From positions 1-64,000 of the forward strand of contig LADR01000047.1 of the NCBI GenBank assembly GCA_000961655.1: a DNA stretch of 64,000 nucleotides. The letters are read 5' to 3'. Shown piece by piece: positions 39,130-48,016 of the stretch. Position 1 is the stretch's first letter; the number at the start of each line of letters is the position of its first letter. This DNA comes from Desulfatitalea sp. BRH_c12 (GTDB lineage Bacteria > Desulfobacterota > Desulfobacteria > Desulfobacterales > Desulfosarcinaceae). The position numbers were made by a program, and so were the translations under genes. The notes under the pieces are model-generated. The model was given only the letters and a program-made list of their open reading frames with translations. It was not told where the DNA came from and made no database searches.

Positions 39130-41334
39130 ATGAGAGCAACACATTGGTTGTTCATTACATTAGTGATATTTTTTCACCCCGGACCCTGTCCGCAGGCCAT
39201 TTGTTTGCCCAAACGAGTCCTTCTTTTAGATTCGTATGGCATCAACGTGGCTTACATCGGCAACATTATTTCAGCCTTTCAGATGGCGGTGTCCTCCTTT
39301 TCCCCGGAACCCGTCGATCTGCACGCGGTTTCTTTGGATATGGCGCGTTTCGCCCAACCCGATCAGGAGGTTTCTTTCGTCGCTTTCCTCAGAGAACGAT
39401 TCTCTGAATGCAAACCTGATCTGGTGGTGTCCTTCGGCGGACCTGCCTATACGTTTTTGGTACGTCACCGGGAAGATCTCTTTGCGGCATCGCCAGTATT
39501 GATCGCGGGAGTGGCGGAGCAGGTTGTGCATTCCATATCGGTTCCCGAAAATGCAGCCGTTGTTCCTTTGCGAGTTAACCTACAGGGAATGATAGAGGAT
39601 ATTCTTCGGGTGGTGCCCGCCACAGACAATGTTTACGTGATTCTGGGTTCTTCGGCTCTTGAAGAGTTCTGGCTGAAAGAGTGCCGGCATGAATTCGCCG
39701 CATTTTCAAATCGAGTGCGATTTACATATTTAAATCATCTGCGTTTTGAAGCGCTTAGAAATCGCGTCGCCAGTTTGCCGGCGAACTCCGTGGTTCTGTT
39801 TTGTCTCCTGATTGTGGATGCAGGCGGAACCCCATTGAATTCGAACGAAGCGCTCACAGCTATTGTCAAGGACGCAAACGCGCCTGTGTTCTCTTTCCAC
39901 GAGAGCTTTTTTGGAACTGGGACGGTGGGAGGGAGGCTCTTGTCCGAGCGCGACGCCGGCTTACAGGCCGCAAAAGCGGCCCTGCGCATTCTTGGGGGAG
40001 AATCGGCAGCCAGTGTGCGGGTTCCGCCAAATCCTCACAGCGCCCCTGTGTATGACGCGCGGGCGCTGCAACGGTGGGGTATCAACGAGCGCAGGCTGCC
40101 ATATGGCAGCACGGTCCATTTTGGCCATCCTTCCTTATGGGCGCTTTATCATTGGCACATCGTCGGTGTCGCGGGGTTGGTGATCCTTCAAGGTTTCTTG
40201 ATCAGCAGGCTTCTTTGGCAAAACCGACGGCGGAACCATGCTGAACGAATGCTCGTGGAAAGTGAACAGATGCTGCGCATGATCACCAATTCCCTGCCGG
40301 TGCTCATCGCCTATATCGATTCAGATCAACGGTATCGTTTCAACAATGACGCGTACATGGCATGGTTCGGCGTCAGCCCTGAACAGGCGTGGGGGTGTAC
40401 TATCCGGGAAGTGGTCGGAGAACGGTTCTACCAAAGCATCAGGCCGTTTGTGGAACGGGCCTTGTCAGGCGAACATGTTCACTATGCTCTGGATATCGAC
40501 ATAGACGGACGACCCCGTTCAGTGGAATCCATTTATGTGCCGGACCAGGAAGAAAGCGGAACCGTGCGCGGCATCTATGTTCTTGTGATGGACGTCACGG
40601 AACGAAACACCGCCCTTAAGGAATCCAAGCGCTTGCAGGATGAACTGTTGCACACCGGTCGTATCTCCACAATGGCTGAATTGGCCGGAGCGATCGCCCA
40701 CGAGATCAATCAACCCTTGAGCGCGATCATGAGTAATGCCCAAGCGGCCAGGCGATATTTGAACGCACCGGTGTCAAACATCGAAGAGGTGAAAGAAATC
40801 ATCGATGACATCATAAAAGACGACGACCGGGCAGGGAATGTCATTAACCGGTTGCGGGCACTCTTGAAAACAGCGGAGACCGGTTTTGAGCAGGTAGACC
40901 TGAATTCGATAATACGCGAGGTAGTCATGCTGATGCATAGCGATGCGGTTATGCGCGATGTCAAGGTTTCCCTTGATCTGGACCCGCGGCTTCCAGTGAT
41001 TTGGGGCGACCGCATTCAACTGCAGCAGGTCGTTTTGAACCTGGTGTTGAACGCATTCGATGCCGCGAACGAGCGCCCGCGCTGGGAGCGGCGTGTAGCG
41101 ATAAGGACCTGCGTGACAGAGTCGAACGTCCTGGTCGCCGTAAAAGACAGCGGCAAAGGCATTCCGGTTAAAGATATCGATAAAATTTTTAAACCGTTTT
41201 TTACATCCAAACCTGAAGGGTTGGGCATGGGGTTGTACATCAGCTGCTCTATTATCACGCGTCATCAAGGTCGGATATGGGGTGAGAACAATGAAGGTGG
41301 CGCGACGTTCTATTTCTGCCTGCCGGTTCCTTGA
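39130..41334 (+). CDS. Hybrid sensor: periplasmic binding-like domain, PAS, histidine kinase
   Basis: 734 residues. N-terminal signal/anchor (~1-24), then a ~300-residue periplasmic domain resembling ABC-type substrate-binding proteins (KRVLLLDSYG, LVVSFGGPAYTF). A membrane segment lies at about 335-360 (HIVGVAGLVILQGFLI), followed by a PAS domain (MLRMITNSLPVLIAYIDSDQ). The kinase has the H-box AGAIAHEINQPLSA (His near 523), N-box LQQVVLNLVLNAFDA and G-box DSGKGI with GLGMGLYI. The HEINQPL form is typical of the FixL/TodS-like class that pairs with FixJ-type regulators. The regulator gene begins about 24 bases downstream, so the two form one operon. The ligand is unknown. AAGG-type ribosome binding sites precede ATG 39130. 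Confidence 0.88.
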   Translation: MRATHWLFITLVIFFHPGPCPQAICLPKRVLLLDSYGINVAYIGNIISAFQMAVSSFSPEPVDLHAVSLDMARFAQPDQEVSFVAFLRERFSECKPDLVVSFGGPAYTFLVRHREDLFAASPVLIAGVAEQVVHSISVPENAAVVPLRVNLQGMIEDILRVVPATDNVYVILGSSALEEFWLKECRHEFAAFSNRVRFTYLNHLRFEALRNRVASLPANSVVLFCLLIVDAGGTPLNSNEALTAIVKDANAPVFSFHESFFGTGTVGGRLLSERDAGLQAAKAALRILGGESAASVRVPPNPHSAPVYDARALQRWGINERRLPYGSTVHFGHPSLWALYHWHIVGVAGLVILQGFLISRLLWQNRRRNHAERMLVESEQMLRMITNSLPVLIAYIDSDQRYRFNNDAYMAWFGVSPEQAWGCTIREVVGERFYQSIRPFVERALSGEHVHYALDIDIDGRPRSVESIYVPDQEESGTVRGIYVLVMDVTERNTALKESKRLQDELLHTGRISTMAELAGAIAHEINQPLSAIMSNAQAARRYLNAPVSNIEEVKEIIDDIIKDDDRAGNVINRLRALLKTAETGFEQVDLNSIIREVVMLMHSDAVMRDVKVSLDLDPRLPVIWGDRIQLQQVVLNLVLNAFDAANERPRWERRVAIRTCVTESNVLVAVKDSGKGIPVKDIDKIFKPFFTSKPEGLGMGLYISCSIITRHQGRIWGENNEGGATFYFCLPVP

Positions 41335-41357
41335 GGCTGAATTTACCTTTGAAGGCG

Positions 41358-41999
41358 ATGATGCGCGAGAACCTTCATCCCACAGTTTTCGTGGTCGATG
41401 ACGATGATGCGGTTCGCAAGAGCCTGGTTCGTCTGTTGACGTCGGCCGGTTATCATACGGCAAGCTACGCGTCGGCGGACGAATTTCTCCAGCACTGGAT
41501 GAAAAATCCTGTACCCGGTTGCGTTTTGCTCGATATCTACATGCCCGGCCTGGATGGTTTTGAACTCCAACAAAAACTGCAAACCTGTGCACCCACCATT
41601 CCCATTATTTTCATTACCGGTTTAGGCGATATCCCTTCGAGCGTCAAAGCCATGAAGGCCGGCGCGGTCGATTTTTTCTCCAAGCCCATCGATGGTGAAA
41701 AACTGCTCGAAGCTGTCGGCGAGGCCATCGCGCGAGACTACCAGGAACGCATAGAGGGTCGTGAGCGAGAAAAAGCAAGGCGGCTTTATGACACATTGAC
41801 GACGCGCGAATGCCAAGTCATGTCACTGGTCATTCGCGGCATGTTAAACAAGCAGATTGCCGATGCACTTGGCGCCAGTGAAAAAACCATTAAAATCCAT
41901 CGCGGACGTGTGATGCAAAAAATGAGAGCGCAGTCCGTACCCGACCTGGTGCGTGTCTCACAAAAGATCGGCTTGAAGGACGATTCTTGCGCGTTATAA
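41358..41999 (+). CDS. FixJ/NarL-family response regulator
   Basis: 213 residues from ATG 41358 (a second ATG follows at 41361; GAAGG just upstream). An in-frame TTG at 41331 has no ribosome binding site. Receiver domain: acidic pair VVDDDDAVR, phospho-acceptor Asp in LLDIYMPG (near 58), Thr in FITGLGD, and Lys in FFSKPI. The C-terminus is a LuxR-type HTH (LTTRECQVMSLVIRGMLNKQ then ASEKTIKIHRGRVMQKM). It is paired with the kinase just upstream. Its likely target is the palindrome ATAAGAC-N4-GTCTTAT, one copy of which overlaps this gene's stop codon. Confidence 0.92.
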   Translation: MMRENLHPTVFVVDDDDAVRKSLVRLLTSAGYHTASYASADEFLQHWMKNPVPGCVLLDIYMPGLDGFELQQKLQTCAPTIPIIFITGLGDIPSSVKAMKAGAVDFFSKPIDGEKLLEAVGEAIARDYQERIEGREREKARRLYDTLTTRECQVMSLVIRGMLNKQIADALGASEKTIKIHRGRVMQKMRAQSVPDLVRVSQKIGLKDDSCAL

Positions 42000-42013
42000 G
42001 ACTATGGTCTTAT
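41996..42013. promoter_or_regulatory. Operator-like palindrome, copy 1
   Basis: ATAAGAC-TATG-GTCTTAT. A TATGAT -10 element lies 11 bases downstream (42025-42030), so the palindrome covers the -35 position, as for activator-dependent promoters. The same half-sites occur at 44954. It closely resembles ATAAACC-type sites of TodT/StyR regulators, which are FixJ relatives. The stem followed by TTTT could alternatively act as a terminator for the regulator gene. Confidence 0.6.
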
Positions 42014-42307
42014 TTTTAATCACTTATGATTGCGATATGAGTATCAATGAACCTGTTTTTCTGTTTGATGCAGTTATTGCTACTCCGTTCAGGCCTCTTC
42101 CGTGCAACATTGGGTTATCTTCCTTACAGAAATATAAACACAATCTCATATTCGCTCCAGCATCTGACGAGCAAATTACATACCCGTTGACAAAGTTATC
42201 CAATCTTTACTCTCTTTATTGTCTGTCACAATGATGGCGAAATAGGGGTGGATCCGTCTGACTGGTAACAGGACTGGCTTAGAAGAAAAGGAGCAAAAGG
42301 CATAGTC

Positions 42308-43126
42308 ATGGCAAAGCCCAAATGTATCGTCATGCCATTCCGGGAAGCGAACGCAAGCGGAATCGGCCTGAGTTTGCATTTTTTACTTGGCAACGTCATC
42401 GCCGTGCACACCGGTTTCGCTGAATGCTGGTTTGGTTGGCGCGTTGGCAAAATATTTCGATCCTCCGAGAACCTCAGTGATTATATCCGCATGCAATGCG
42501 CAGCCATAGATAGAAAAAAAATGAGCGCCGAACAGAAGATCCGCTGCTGGATCTTTGGGCAAATGGAAGGCGAAGCAGTAAGATTGTCCCTTTTCGACAG
42601 AGGCAAGAGTGCGCAAGCGGCTCCTGAGTCTTTTACTTTTACTGTGCGGGATGACCTGATCGGCTTCAGAAAACAATTTATTGAATGGCTGGGGCGATGC
42701 GGACTGCCAATGGAAAACCACCGTCGCCCAATGGCGCTATGGCCGGAGCGAACCTCTCTGCTGGGATTGCTGCGCCTTGGGCAAGCTTTAAGGTATTTTT
42801 ACATCCACTCCGCTTACGGCGGCCAAAGCCGAATCGATCTCGCCCTTTTTGAAACAGCTGTGAATGCGGCCCCTGAATCCTTCATGGCCAACAACCTGTG
42901 CGGCTGGGCCCATTACCGCCACCAAGATGCCCGGTCAGCCGGACGATTCTTCGATCGCGCGCTGGCGCTGAACCCGAACAGTCCAGGCGTTACCGCCGGG
43001 CGCATGGGGTGTGCGATTTTGGAAAAGGATGTCGAGGCTTCCGTGCATTGGGCTGTCCGAAAAGCCGACCTGCTGGAACAGGATGTGGCCGCCGCGGCCG
43101 GCAAGGCGCGCAAGCGTTTTGAATAA
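42308..43126 (+). CDS. TPR-like protein, function unknown
   Basis: 272 residues. AAGG lies nine bases before ATG 42308. The first ~120 residues show no known domain. The second half contains a helical-repeat pattern of TPR type (DLALFETAVNAAPESFMANN then ARSAGRFFDRALALNPNSPG), ending in an Ala-rich helix. No signal peptide or membrane segment. It is the first gene after operator copy 1, with a ~270-base leader in which I see no gene. Transcription with the downstream channel genes is likely. Confidence 0.6.
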   Translation: MAKPKCIVMPFREANASGIGLSLHFLLGNVIAVHTGFAECWFGWRVGKIFRSSENLSDYIRMQCAAIDRKKMSAEQKIRCWIFGQMEGEAVRLSLFDRGKSAQAAPESFTFTVRDDLIGFRKQFIEWLGRCGLPMENHRRPMALWPERTSLLGLLRLGQALRYFYIHSAYGGQSRIDLALFETAVNAAPESFMANNLCGWAHYRHQDARSAGRFFDRALALNPNSPGVTAGRMGCAILEKDVEASVHWAVRKADLLEQDVAAAAGKARKRFE

Positions 43127-43194
43127 GCAAAGAACAAGACAGTGCGGCCTCCGACATCCGCTGGAAACTACAACCAAAACGACAGGAAGGCACC

Positions 43195-44055
43195 ATGAAT
43201 ATAACCATACCGCCAGGAATGGAGCGACTGAGATACGTATTGACCAACTACGGGTGGGACCTGGTTTTGGGGATGGCAGCGCTTGTGGCCGGCCTGCTGG
43301 TTGCGCGCTATGTTGTCCGCCAGTTTGCAAAATCGCTCGCGCTGGCACCTTTGAAACCTGCGGCAAGAGCCACCATTGTACTGTTGGTAAGTGTGCTGCT
43401 GTATGTCACGGTATTGACCATAGCCTTCGTAATAATCGGCTTTAATAGCGATAACATTTTCAAATTTCTCATGGTGCTGACCTTGGCGGTCATTGCCGGC
43501 ATTCTCATGTTTCGGCCTTACCTTCCCAGCCTGCCGTTTAAAGAAGGTAACACTATCAAAAGCGGCACTCTGCTTGGCAAAGTCGAGGCGATAACGTTTT
43601 TGAATACGCGCATGCGGACCTTCGATGGTAAAACTGTCTGGATACCTAACAGCAAGATATTCAAAGACTATCTGATGAACTATCACTACTCGCCCACGCG
43701 CAAGATCAGCCTGGATGTCCGCATCGGCTACCATCAGGATTTGCTGCACGCCAAACAAACCCTGGAGGCAGTGATGATCGAAGATGCCCGCATTCTGACA
43801 AGTCCGCGGCCAGTGGTCTGGGTGATCAATCTTTTGCCCGACTGTGTGGCCCTGGGCGGACGATGCTGGGTCGACAACAGCAAGTACTGGACCACGCGAT
43901 GTGATTTACTGGAGAAAGTCAAACTGCGTTTTGACGTGGAAGGCATTGCCTTTGCGCTGCCCCAGCAAGCCGTGCATCTCAACTATCCGGATCACATGAA
44001 AAGCCAGGCCACGGAATTGCCCGCGAGCGATGAAGAAAGCACCGAGGTGGCCTGA
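43195..44055 (+). CDS. MscS-family mechanosensitive channel
   Basis: 286 residues. Three hydrophobic segments: WDLVLGMAALVAGLLVARYV, TIVLLVSVLLYVTVLTIAFV, and FLMVLTLAVIAGILMF as the pore-lining-type helix. They are followed by the cytoplasmic beta domain signature FKEGNTIKSGTLLGKVEAI and WIPNSKIFKDYLMNY. Expected to release small solutes during osmotic downshift from the inner membrane. The upstream region carries GACAGGAAGG as ribosome binding site. It lies in one direction with the TPR gene and the next two genes. Confidence 0.85.
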   Translation: MNITIPPGMERLRYVLTNYGWDLVLGMAALVAGLLVARYVVRQFAKSLALAPLKPAARATIVLLVSVLLYVTVLTIAFVIIGFNSDNIFKFLMVLTLAVIAGILMFRPYLPSLPFKEGNTIKSGTLLGKVEAITFLNTRMRTFDGKTVWIPNSKIFKDYLMNYHYSPTRKISLDVRIGYHQDLLHAKQTLEAVMIEDARILTSPRPVVWVINLLPDCVALGGRCWVDNSKYWTTRCDLLEKVKLRFDVEGIAFALPQQAVHLNYPDHMKSQATELPASDEESTEVA

Positions 44056-44079
44056 TAGAAGGGCAAGGAGAGTGGTCAC

Positions 44080-44400
44080 ATGAAAATCAAAGAGCTTCTG
44101 GCAGTGGTGGATAAAGGCTGGATTCGCAAACCAAAGGGGTTCCGGGTGCATTTCGAGAAACTGACATCCGAGGGCCCGATAGTCGATTTTGTGCCCGGTT
44201 TGGATCAGGCCCTGATGGATTCGGATGTGGTGGCTTGGCGTTCGGCCTGGAAGCTCTTTCAGGCCAGCCAATCGGATGATGCCGAATTCGGTAACGGTAA
44301 ACTGGTCAATATTTTTGTCGTAGATGAAGACGGCCGGCCGGTAAAATTCTATGCTACCAACCGCCACGAGATTTTCAATCCCCATCCCCCAAAAACATAG
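44080..44400 (+). CDS. Unrecognised 106-residue protein
   Basis: ATG 44080 follows AAGGAGAG at good spacing. The protein reads MKIKELLAVVDKGWIRKPKG, then a central GPIVDFVPGLDQALMDSDVV, and ends with VNIFVVDEDGRPVKFYATNR. No membrane segment or known motif. It overlaps nothing but is only 24 bases after the MscS gene, so it belongs to the same transcript. It could be a soluble regulator of the channels, but that is a guess. Confidence 0.6.
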   Translation: MKIKELLAVVDKGWIRKPKGFRVHFEKLTSEGPIVDFVPGLDQALMDSDVVAWRSAWKLFQASQSDDAEFGNGKLVNIFVVDEDGRPVKFYATNRHEIFNPHPPKT

Positions 44401-44434
44401 ACCAGAGTCGAAACAAAAAAATGAGTTTCGCCAA

Positions 44435-44905
44435 ATGTGCCGTGAATGGAAAAAACGAAAAAATGGATCGGCGAGTCTGATGCTAACAAAACTTCTCATG
44501 GCCTGGTGTCTGATGGCCCTCTGCGTGGTGGTCCATTCAACCGGACTGATCGCCGCCCTCCAGTGGGCATCGCGCACGTGCGTGCCCAAAGCGTTCAGCT
44601 CCAGGGCGGGAACCTGGCTGCTCATCCGGCTCGCCAGTTGGATCATATTTCTTCATTTGTTGGAAATTGTTTTGTGGGCTCTGTATTACGCCTGGAATGA
44701 AGCCCTGCCTGATCTTCACTCGGCGTTTTACTTCAGTGTGGTGACATACACGACGGTCGGCTATGGTGACCTTGTCTTGCCGCGTGAATGGCGCCTGGTG
44801 GGCGGTGTCGAAGCGCTCACAGGCATCTTGATGTGCGGATTGTCCACAGGCTTCTTTTTTGCAGTACTCAGCCGGTTGCATCGGGATCCAACAAGTCATG
44901 CGTAA
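44435..44905 (+). CDS. K+-channel-like two-helix membrane protein
   Basis: 156 residues from ATG 44435; the start is uncertain (in-frame ATG at 44480 also possible; a longer frame reaches back to 44351 inside the previous gene). Hydrophobic segments at the N-terminus (LLMAWCLMALCVVVH), the middle (WIIFLHLLEIVLWALYY) and the C-terminus (ALTGILMCGLSTGFFFAVL) surround a pore loop with the filter TYTTVGYGDL. This is the Ion_trans_2-type pore of bacterial potassium channels. There is no RCK or cyclic-nucleotide domain, so gating is not evident. Confidence 0.8.
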   Translation: MCREWKKRKNGSASLMLTKLLMAWCLMALCVVVHSTGLIAALQWASRTCVPKAFSSRAGTWLLIRLASWIIFLHLLEIVLWALYYAWNEALPDLHSAFYFSVVTYTTVGYGDLVLPREWRLVGGVEALTGILMCGLSTGFFFAVLSRLHRDPTSHA

Positions 44906-44953
44906 CCCTGATATCCTATAAAACATTTCGCATGAATCAGACATTCAGCCCTC

Positions 44954-44971
44954 ATAAGACCAAGGTCTTAT
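44954..44971. promoter_or_regulatory. Operator-like palindrome, copy 2
   Basis: ATAAGAC-CAAG-GTCTTAT, with half-sites extended by one base (8-bp arms around AA). A -10-like TTAGAT/TATTAG lies 8-10 bases downstream, the same geometry as copy 1. It stands about 180 bases upstream of the lone receiver gene. Confidence 0.65.
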
Positions 44972-45154
44972 TGCAATCATATTAGATTCCAGTATGGTTT
45001 TAAAAAAGAGCTGTTTTCTTTAATTGAACCACCCATCGCTTCTACTTAGGCAGATTCCCCGCAATACCGACGCTCACCTGGTTATCCAATCTCATTGCCA
45101 CGTGATCCCGCGGATAGCATCTATTGCTTTGATAATTAAGGAGGGTGACCGCAC

Positions 45155-45550
45155 TTGTCGGACATACAACCCCTCATTCATGTGGTTGACGATGACCCCT
45201 CGGTGGTAAAGTCGCTCAGACGTTTGCTGCAATCCTGGGGTATGAAGGTCCGAACGTTTGGATCCGGCGAAGAGTTGCTGTCTGCCCTGCGGGAATCCCT
45301 TGATGCGGATTGCACGGTCATCGATGTGAAAATGCCCGGAATGACTGGGCTGGAGGTGCAAGAGCACATGAACCGTTCGGGAATGAATGTTCCGATTATT
45401 TTCATCACAGCCCACGAAGAAGAGGGTGTCGAAGAATATGCCTTGCGAGCGGGAGCGGTGGGTTTTCTGCGTAAGCCCTTTGCCGATGAAGCACTTGTGG
45501 GCCTGATACGCAAAGCATTGCATCAGTTCCGTCCACCCGGTCGTGACTAA
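45155..45550 (+). CDS. Stand-alone receiver-domain protein
   Basis: 131 residues from TTG 45155, justified by AAGGAGGGTG ten bases upstream; no ATG is near. A complete receiver: HVVDDDPSVV acidic pair, phospho-acceptor Asp in VIDVKMPGM, Thr in FITAHEEE, and Lys in FLRKPF. It is very like the N-terminal half of FixJ-type regulators but ends right after the domain, with no DNA-binding part. It may act as a phosphate sink or competitor for the kinase at 39130. Located downstream of operator copy 2, it is probably controlled by the system it would dampen. Confidence 0.85.
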   Translation: MSDIQPLIHVVDDDPSVVKSLRRLLQSWGMKVRTFGSGEELLSALRESLDADCTVIDVKMPGMTGLEVQEHMNRSGMNVPIIFITAHEEEGVEEYALRAGAVGFLRKPFADEALVGLIRKALHQFRPPGRD

Positions 45551-45603
45551 ATAGTCGAAGAATACACGTGGTCAAGCATTTCGGCCGCAAAAAAGAGACA
45601 ATC

Positions 45604-46725
45604 ATGACAGAACGCGCTAAACAGATCGAACAGTTGGCAACCCTATTGGTCATTGCCGTGCTCGTCGTCGGAAGCGTCGTGATCGTATTCCCATTCATGC
45701 GGGCCATCCTATGGGCCGTGGTGTTCGCGGTGGCCATGTGGCCTTTTTTTCTGAAAGTCGAAAGAGCCTTAGGCGGCAGAACGCGTCTGGCCGCAATGGT
45801 GCCCACTCTTTTACTCGCTCTCATCTTTTTCCTGCCCCTCTTTTACGCTGGCTCCAGGATAGTGGCTAAGACTTCGATCACGCTGGACTATGCGCAGGGA
45901 TTGTTGGAAAAAAAGTTCGGTCCACCGCCCATATGGTTCGAGAGTTTGCCGCTGGTCGGCGACAGGCTTGAGGAAATCTGGTGGGAGATCGGCCGGAATA
46001 GCCCAAAACTGATCGAGATGATCAAGCCGCATGCGAAAAATCTCTTAGGTTCGATCGTGAGTGCCGGCACCGGTATGGCCCGTTTTGGTCTGACGGCGCT
46101 CCTTAGTCTGGTTCTATTATTCTTCATCCTCAGGGATGGCCGTCCCATTCGAATCAGCATAGAGAGGATGGCCTTACAATTGGGCGGTGAAAAGGGCCTC
46201 CGTCTTCTTTTCGTGGCCGCTTCCACAATGCGTTCCGTGGTGTATGGGATTTTGTTCTCCGCAGTTGTGCAGGGAATCCTGTCGTTTTTCGGCCTTTGGA
46301 TATCAGGGGTCCCCAACCCGGTCTTGATCGGTACGGCTGCAGGATTGTTCGCCCTTGTCCCCGTTGGCCTGATCCACCTGATTTTACTGCCAGCGGCAGG
46401 ATGGCTTATTTTTCAAGGCCACATGGGCTGGGGAATTTTCCTGTTTATCTGGGCTATTGCACTCGTCGGCAACATCGACAACGTGATCCGCCCAATGTTG
46501 ATCAGCAGGGGCGCAAAAGTTCCTTTTTTAGTTATTTTATTAGGCGTGCTGGGCGGGCTGACATTTGGTGGCATAATCGGCCTTTTCGTAGGTGCCACAC
46601 TATTGGCCGTATTCTATACGATGCTAAAAGAATGGGTTGTAGCCACCGATGAGGAATCAAATGCGGTGCCACTTGTGACGGACCGTATTGCCGAAATGGA
46701 AGGGCCGCACCCACTGAACCTTTGA
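45604..46725 (+). CDS. AI-2E/PerM-family permease
   Basis: 373 residues from ATG 45604 (AAGAGA upstream); a GTG at 45568 is less likely. About eight hydrophobic segments, including the family features: early paired helices, a central soluble part (PPPIWFESLPLVGDRLEE), and the late GNIDNVIRPMLISRG then VPFLVILLGVLGGLTFGG run typical of the family. Members export small molecules or exchange ions; the substrate here is not indicated. It follows the receiver gene by 53 bases and probably shares its transcript. Confidence 0.85.
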   Translation: MTERAKQIEQLATLLVIAVLVVGSVVIVFPFMRAILWAVVFAVAMWPFFLKVERALGGRTRLAAMVPTLLLALIFFLPLFYAGSRIVAKTSITLDYAQGLLEKKFGPPPIWFESLPLVGDRLEEIWWEIGRNSPKLIEMIKPHAKNLLGSIVSAGTGMARFGLTALLSLVLLFFILRDGRPIRISIERMALQLGGEKGLRLLFVAASTMRSVVYGILFSAVVQGILSFFGLWISGVPNPVLIGTAAGLFALVPVGLIHLILLPAAGWLIFQGHMGWGIFLFIWAIALVGNIDNVIRPMLISRGAKVPFLVILLGVLGGLTFGGIIGLFVGATLLAVFYTMLKEWVVATDEESNAVPLVTDRIAEMEGPHPLNL

Positions 46726-46729
46726 CCAT

Positions 46730-46786
46730 TCAAAACCATGACTGGCGGGGGGCGTAACTGCGGGAAGTACTCTAAAATGGTTTTGA
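46730..46786. promoter_or_regulatory. Perfect 10-bp inverted repeat upstream of the efflux operon
   Basis: TCAAAACCAT (46730-46739) and ATGGTTTTGA (46777-46786) are exact complements 37 bases apart, between the permease stop and the efflux adaptor start. Possible operator half-sites or a long hairpin; there is no T run. Confidence 0.35.
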
Positions 46787-46813
46787 TATGGATGTAATTT
46801 AACAGGAGGTCAT

Positions 46814-47947
46814 GTGAAGATCACGTCAAAATTCTTTTTTATGGCCTTGATGGCTGTCGCGGCGACCTTAAGCAGTTGTTCCGAGAAGAAAAACGCGACC
46901 GCGCCGCCGCCACCGGAAGTCGACGTTGTCAATGTTGTGCAAAAAGACGTCCCCCTTTACCGCGAATGGGTCGCTTCCTTGGACGGTGTGGTGAATGCCA
47001 CCATTCTAGCCCAGGTGCAGGGATATCTGACCAAGCAGAACTACAGGGAAGGAGATTTCGTCAAAGCCGGCACGCTGCTCTTCGAAATCGATCCGCGTCC
47101 CTTCCAGGCATCGCTGGACGAGGCTATAGCCGCTTTAGCCAAGCAGAAAGCGATCCTGCAAACCGCTCGCGCCAATCTGGCCAGAATAGAACCGCTGGCC
47201 GCAGCCAACGCCGTGAGTCAGAAAGACAAGGACGACGCCGTCGGCAGTGTGCAGGCAGCCGAAGCCCAGGCGCTGCAGGCACGGGCGGCGGTGCGCAGAG
47301 CTGAATTCGAACTGGGCTTTACCAAAATTACTTCGCCCATCGATGGCATTGCCGGAGCGGCCAGCGCCCAGATCGGCGATCTGGTGGGAACGCCCCAGGC
47401 CAAGTTGTTGACCGCAGTGTCCACGGTGAATCCGGTTAAGGTGTATGTGCCCATCAGCGAAAGAGAATATCTCGAGATCGTCGAACGGCATCAGCAAAGG
47501 CAAAATACCGATGCCGCCGAGAAGGCGTCCTTCAGTCTGATCCTGGCCGACGGCAGCGTTTGGCCGCACACGGGAACGTTTTCATTCGCAGACCGCCAGG
47601 TGGACCCCCAGACCGGCACGCTGCGCGTGGCGATTTTATTTCCCAATCCCGATTTCATTCTGCGGCCAGGGCAGTATGCCAAGGTGCGCGCCATGTACAA
47701 AACCGAAATAGGGGCATTGCTGGTGCCCCAGCGCTGTGTCGGCGAGCTTCAGGGCACCTACCAGGTGGCAGTGGTGAATGATGAAAATACGGTCCAGGTC
47801 CGCAACGTGAAAATGGGCGAACGCTCCGGCGACCTGTGGATCGTCAGTGATGGGCTGAAGCCCGGCGATCGGGTTATTGCCGAAGGTATCCAGAAGGTGA
47901 GCGACGGCATCAAGGTAACCCCCAGGCTGCCGCCGGCAAAGCCGTAG
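46814..47947 (+). CDS. RND efflux periplasmic adaptor lipoprotein
   Basis: 377 residues. The start is GTG 46814, set by AGGAGGT upstream; the ATG at 46812 is out of frame and followed at once by TGA. Lipobox TLSSC (Cys22) anchors it to the inner membrane. Order: barrel-hybrid start (VDVVNVVQKDVPLYREWVAS), lipoyl half (GDFVKAGTLLFEIDPRPFQA), coiled-coil hairpin rich in Ala/Gln, second lipoyl half (ITSPIDGIAG), beta-barrel, and a membrane-proximal end. AcrA/MexA-type adaptor linking the RND pump and the outer-membrane channel encoded next. Substrates unknown. Confidence 0.92.
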   Translation: MKITSKFFFMALMAVAATLSSCSEKKNATAPPPPEVDVVNVVQKDVPLYREWVASLDGVVNATILAQVQGYLTKQNYREGDFVKAGTLLFEIDPRPFQASLDEAIAALAKQKAILQTARANLARIEPLAAANAVSQKDKDDAVGSVQAAEAQALQARAAVRRAEFELGFTKITSPIDGIAGAASAQIGDLVGTPQAKLLTAVSTVNPVKVYVPISEREYLEIVERHQQRQNTDAAEKASFSLILADGSVWPHTGTFSFADRQVDPQTGTLRVAILFPNPDFILRPGQYAKVRAMYKTEIGALLVPQRCVGELQGTYQVAVVNDENTVQVRNVKMGERSGDLWIVSDGLKPGDRVIAEGIQKVSDGIKVTPRLPPAKP

Positions 47948-48016
47948 ACGTGTCGATTCCACCAGGGGCAATCCTTCTTCCCGAGGGGTCACTTTTAACG
48001 CCGAAAGGTCTATGCC

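Noticed and set aside
42004-42234. Plus-strand open frame in the leader of the TPR-like gene
   Set aside because: Starts inside the operator palindrome and has no ribosome binding site.
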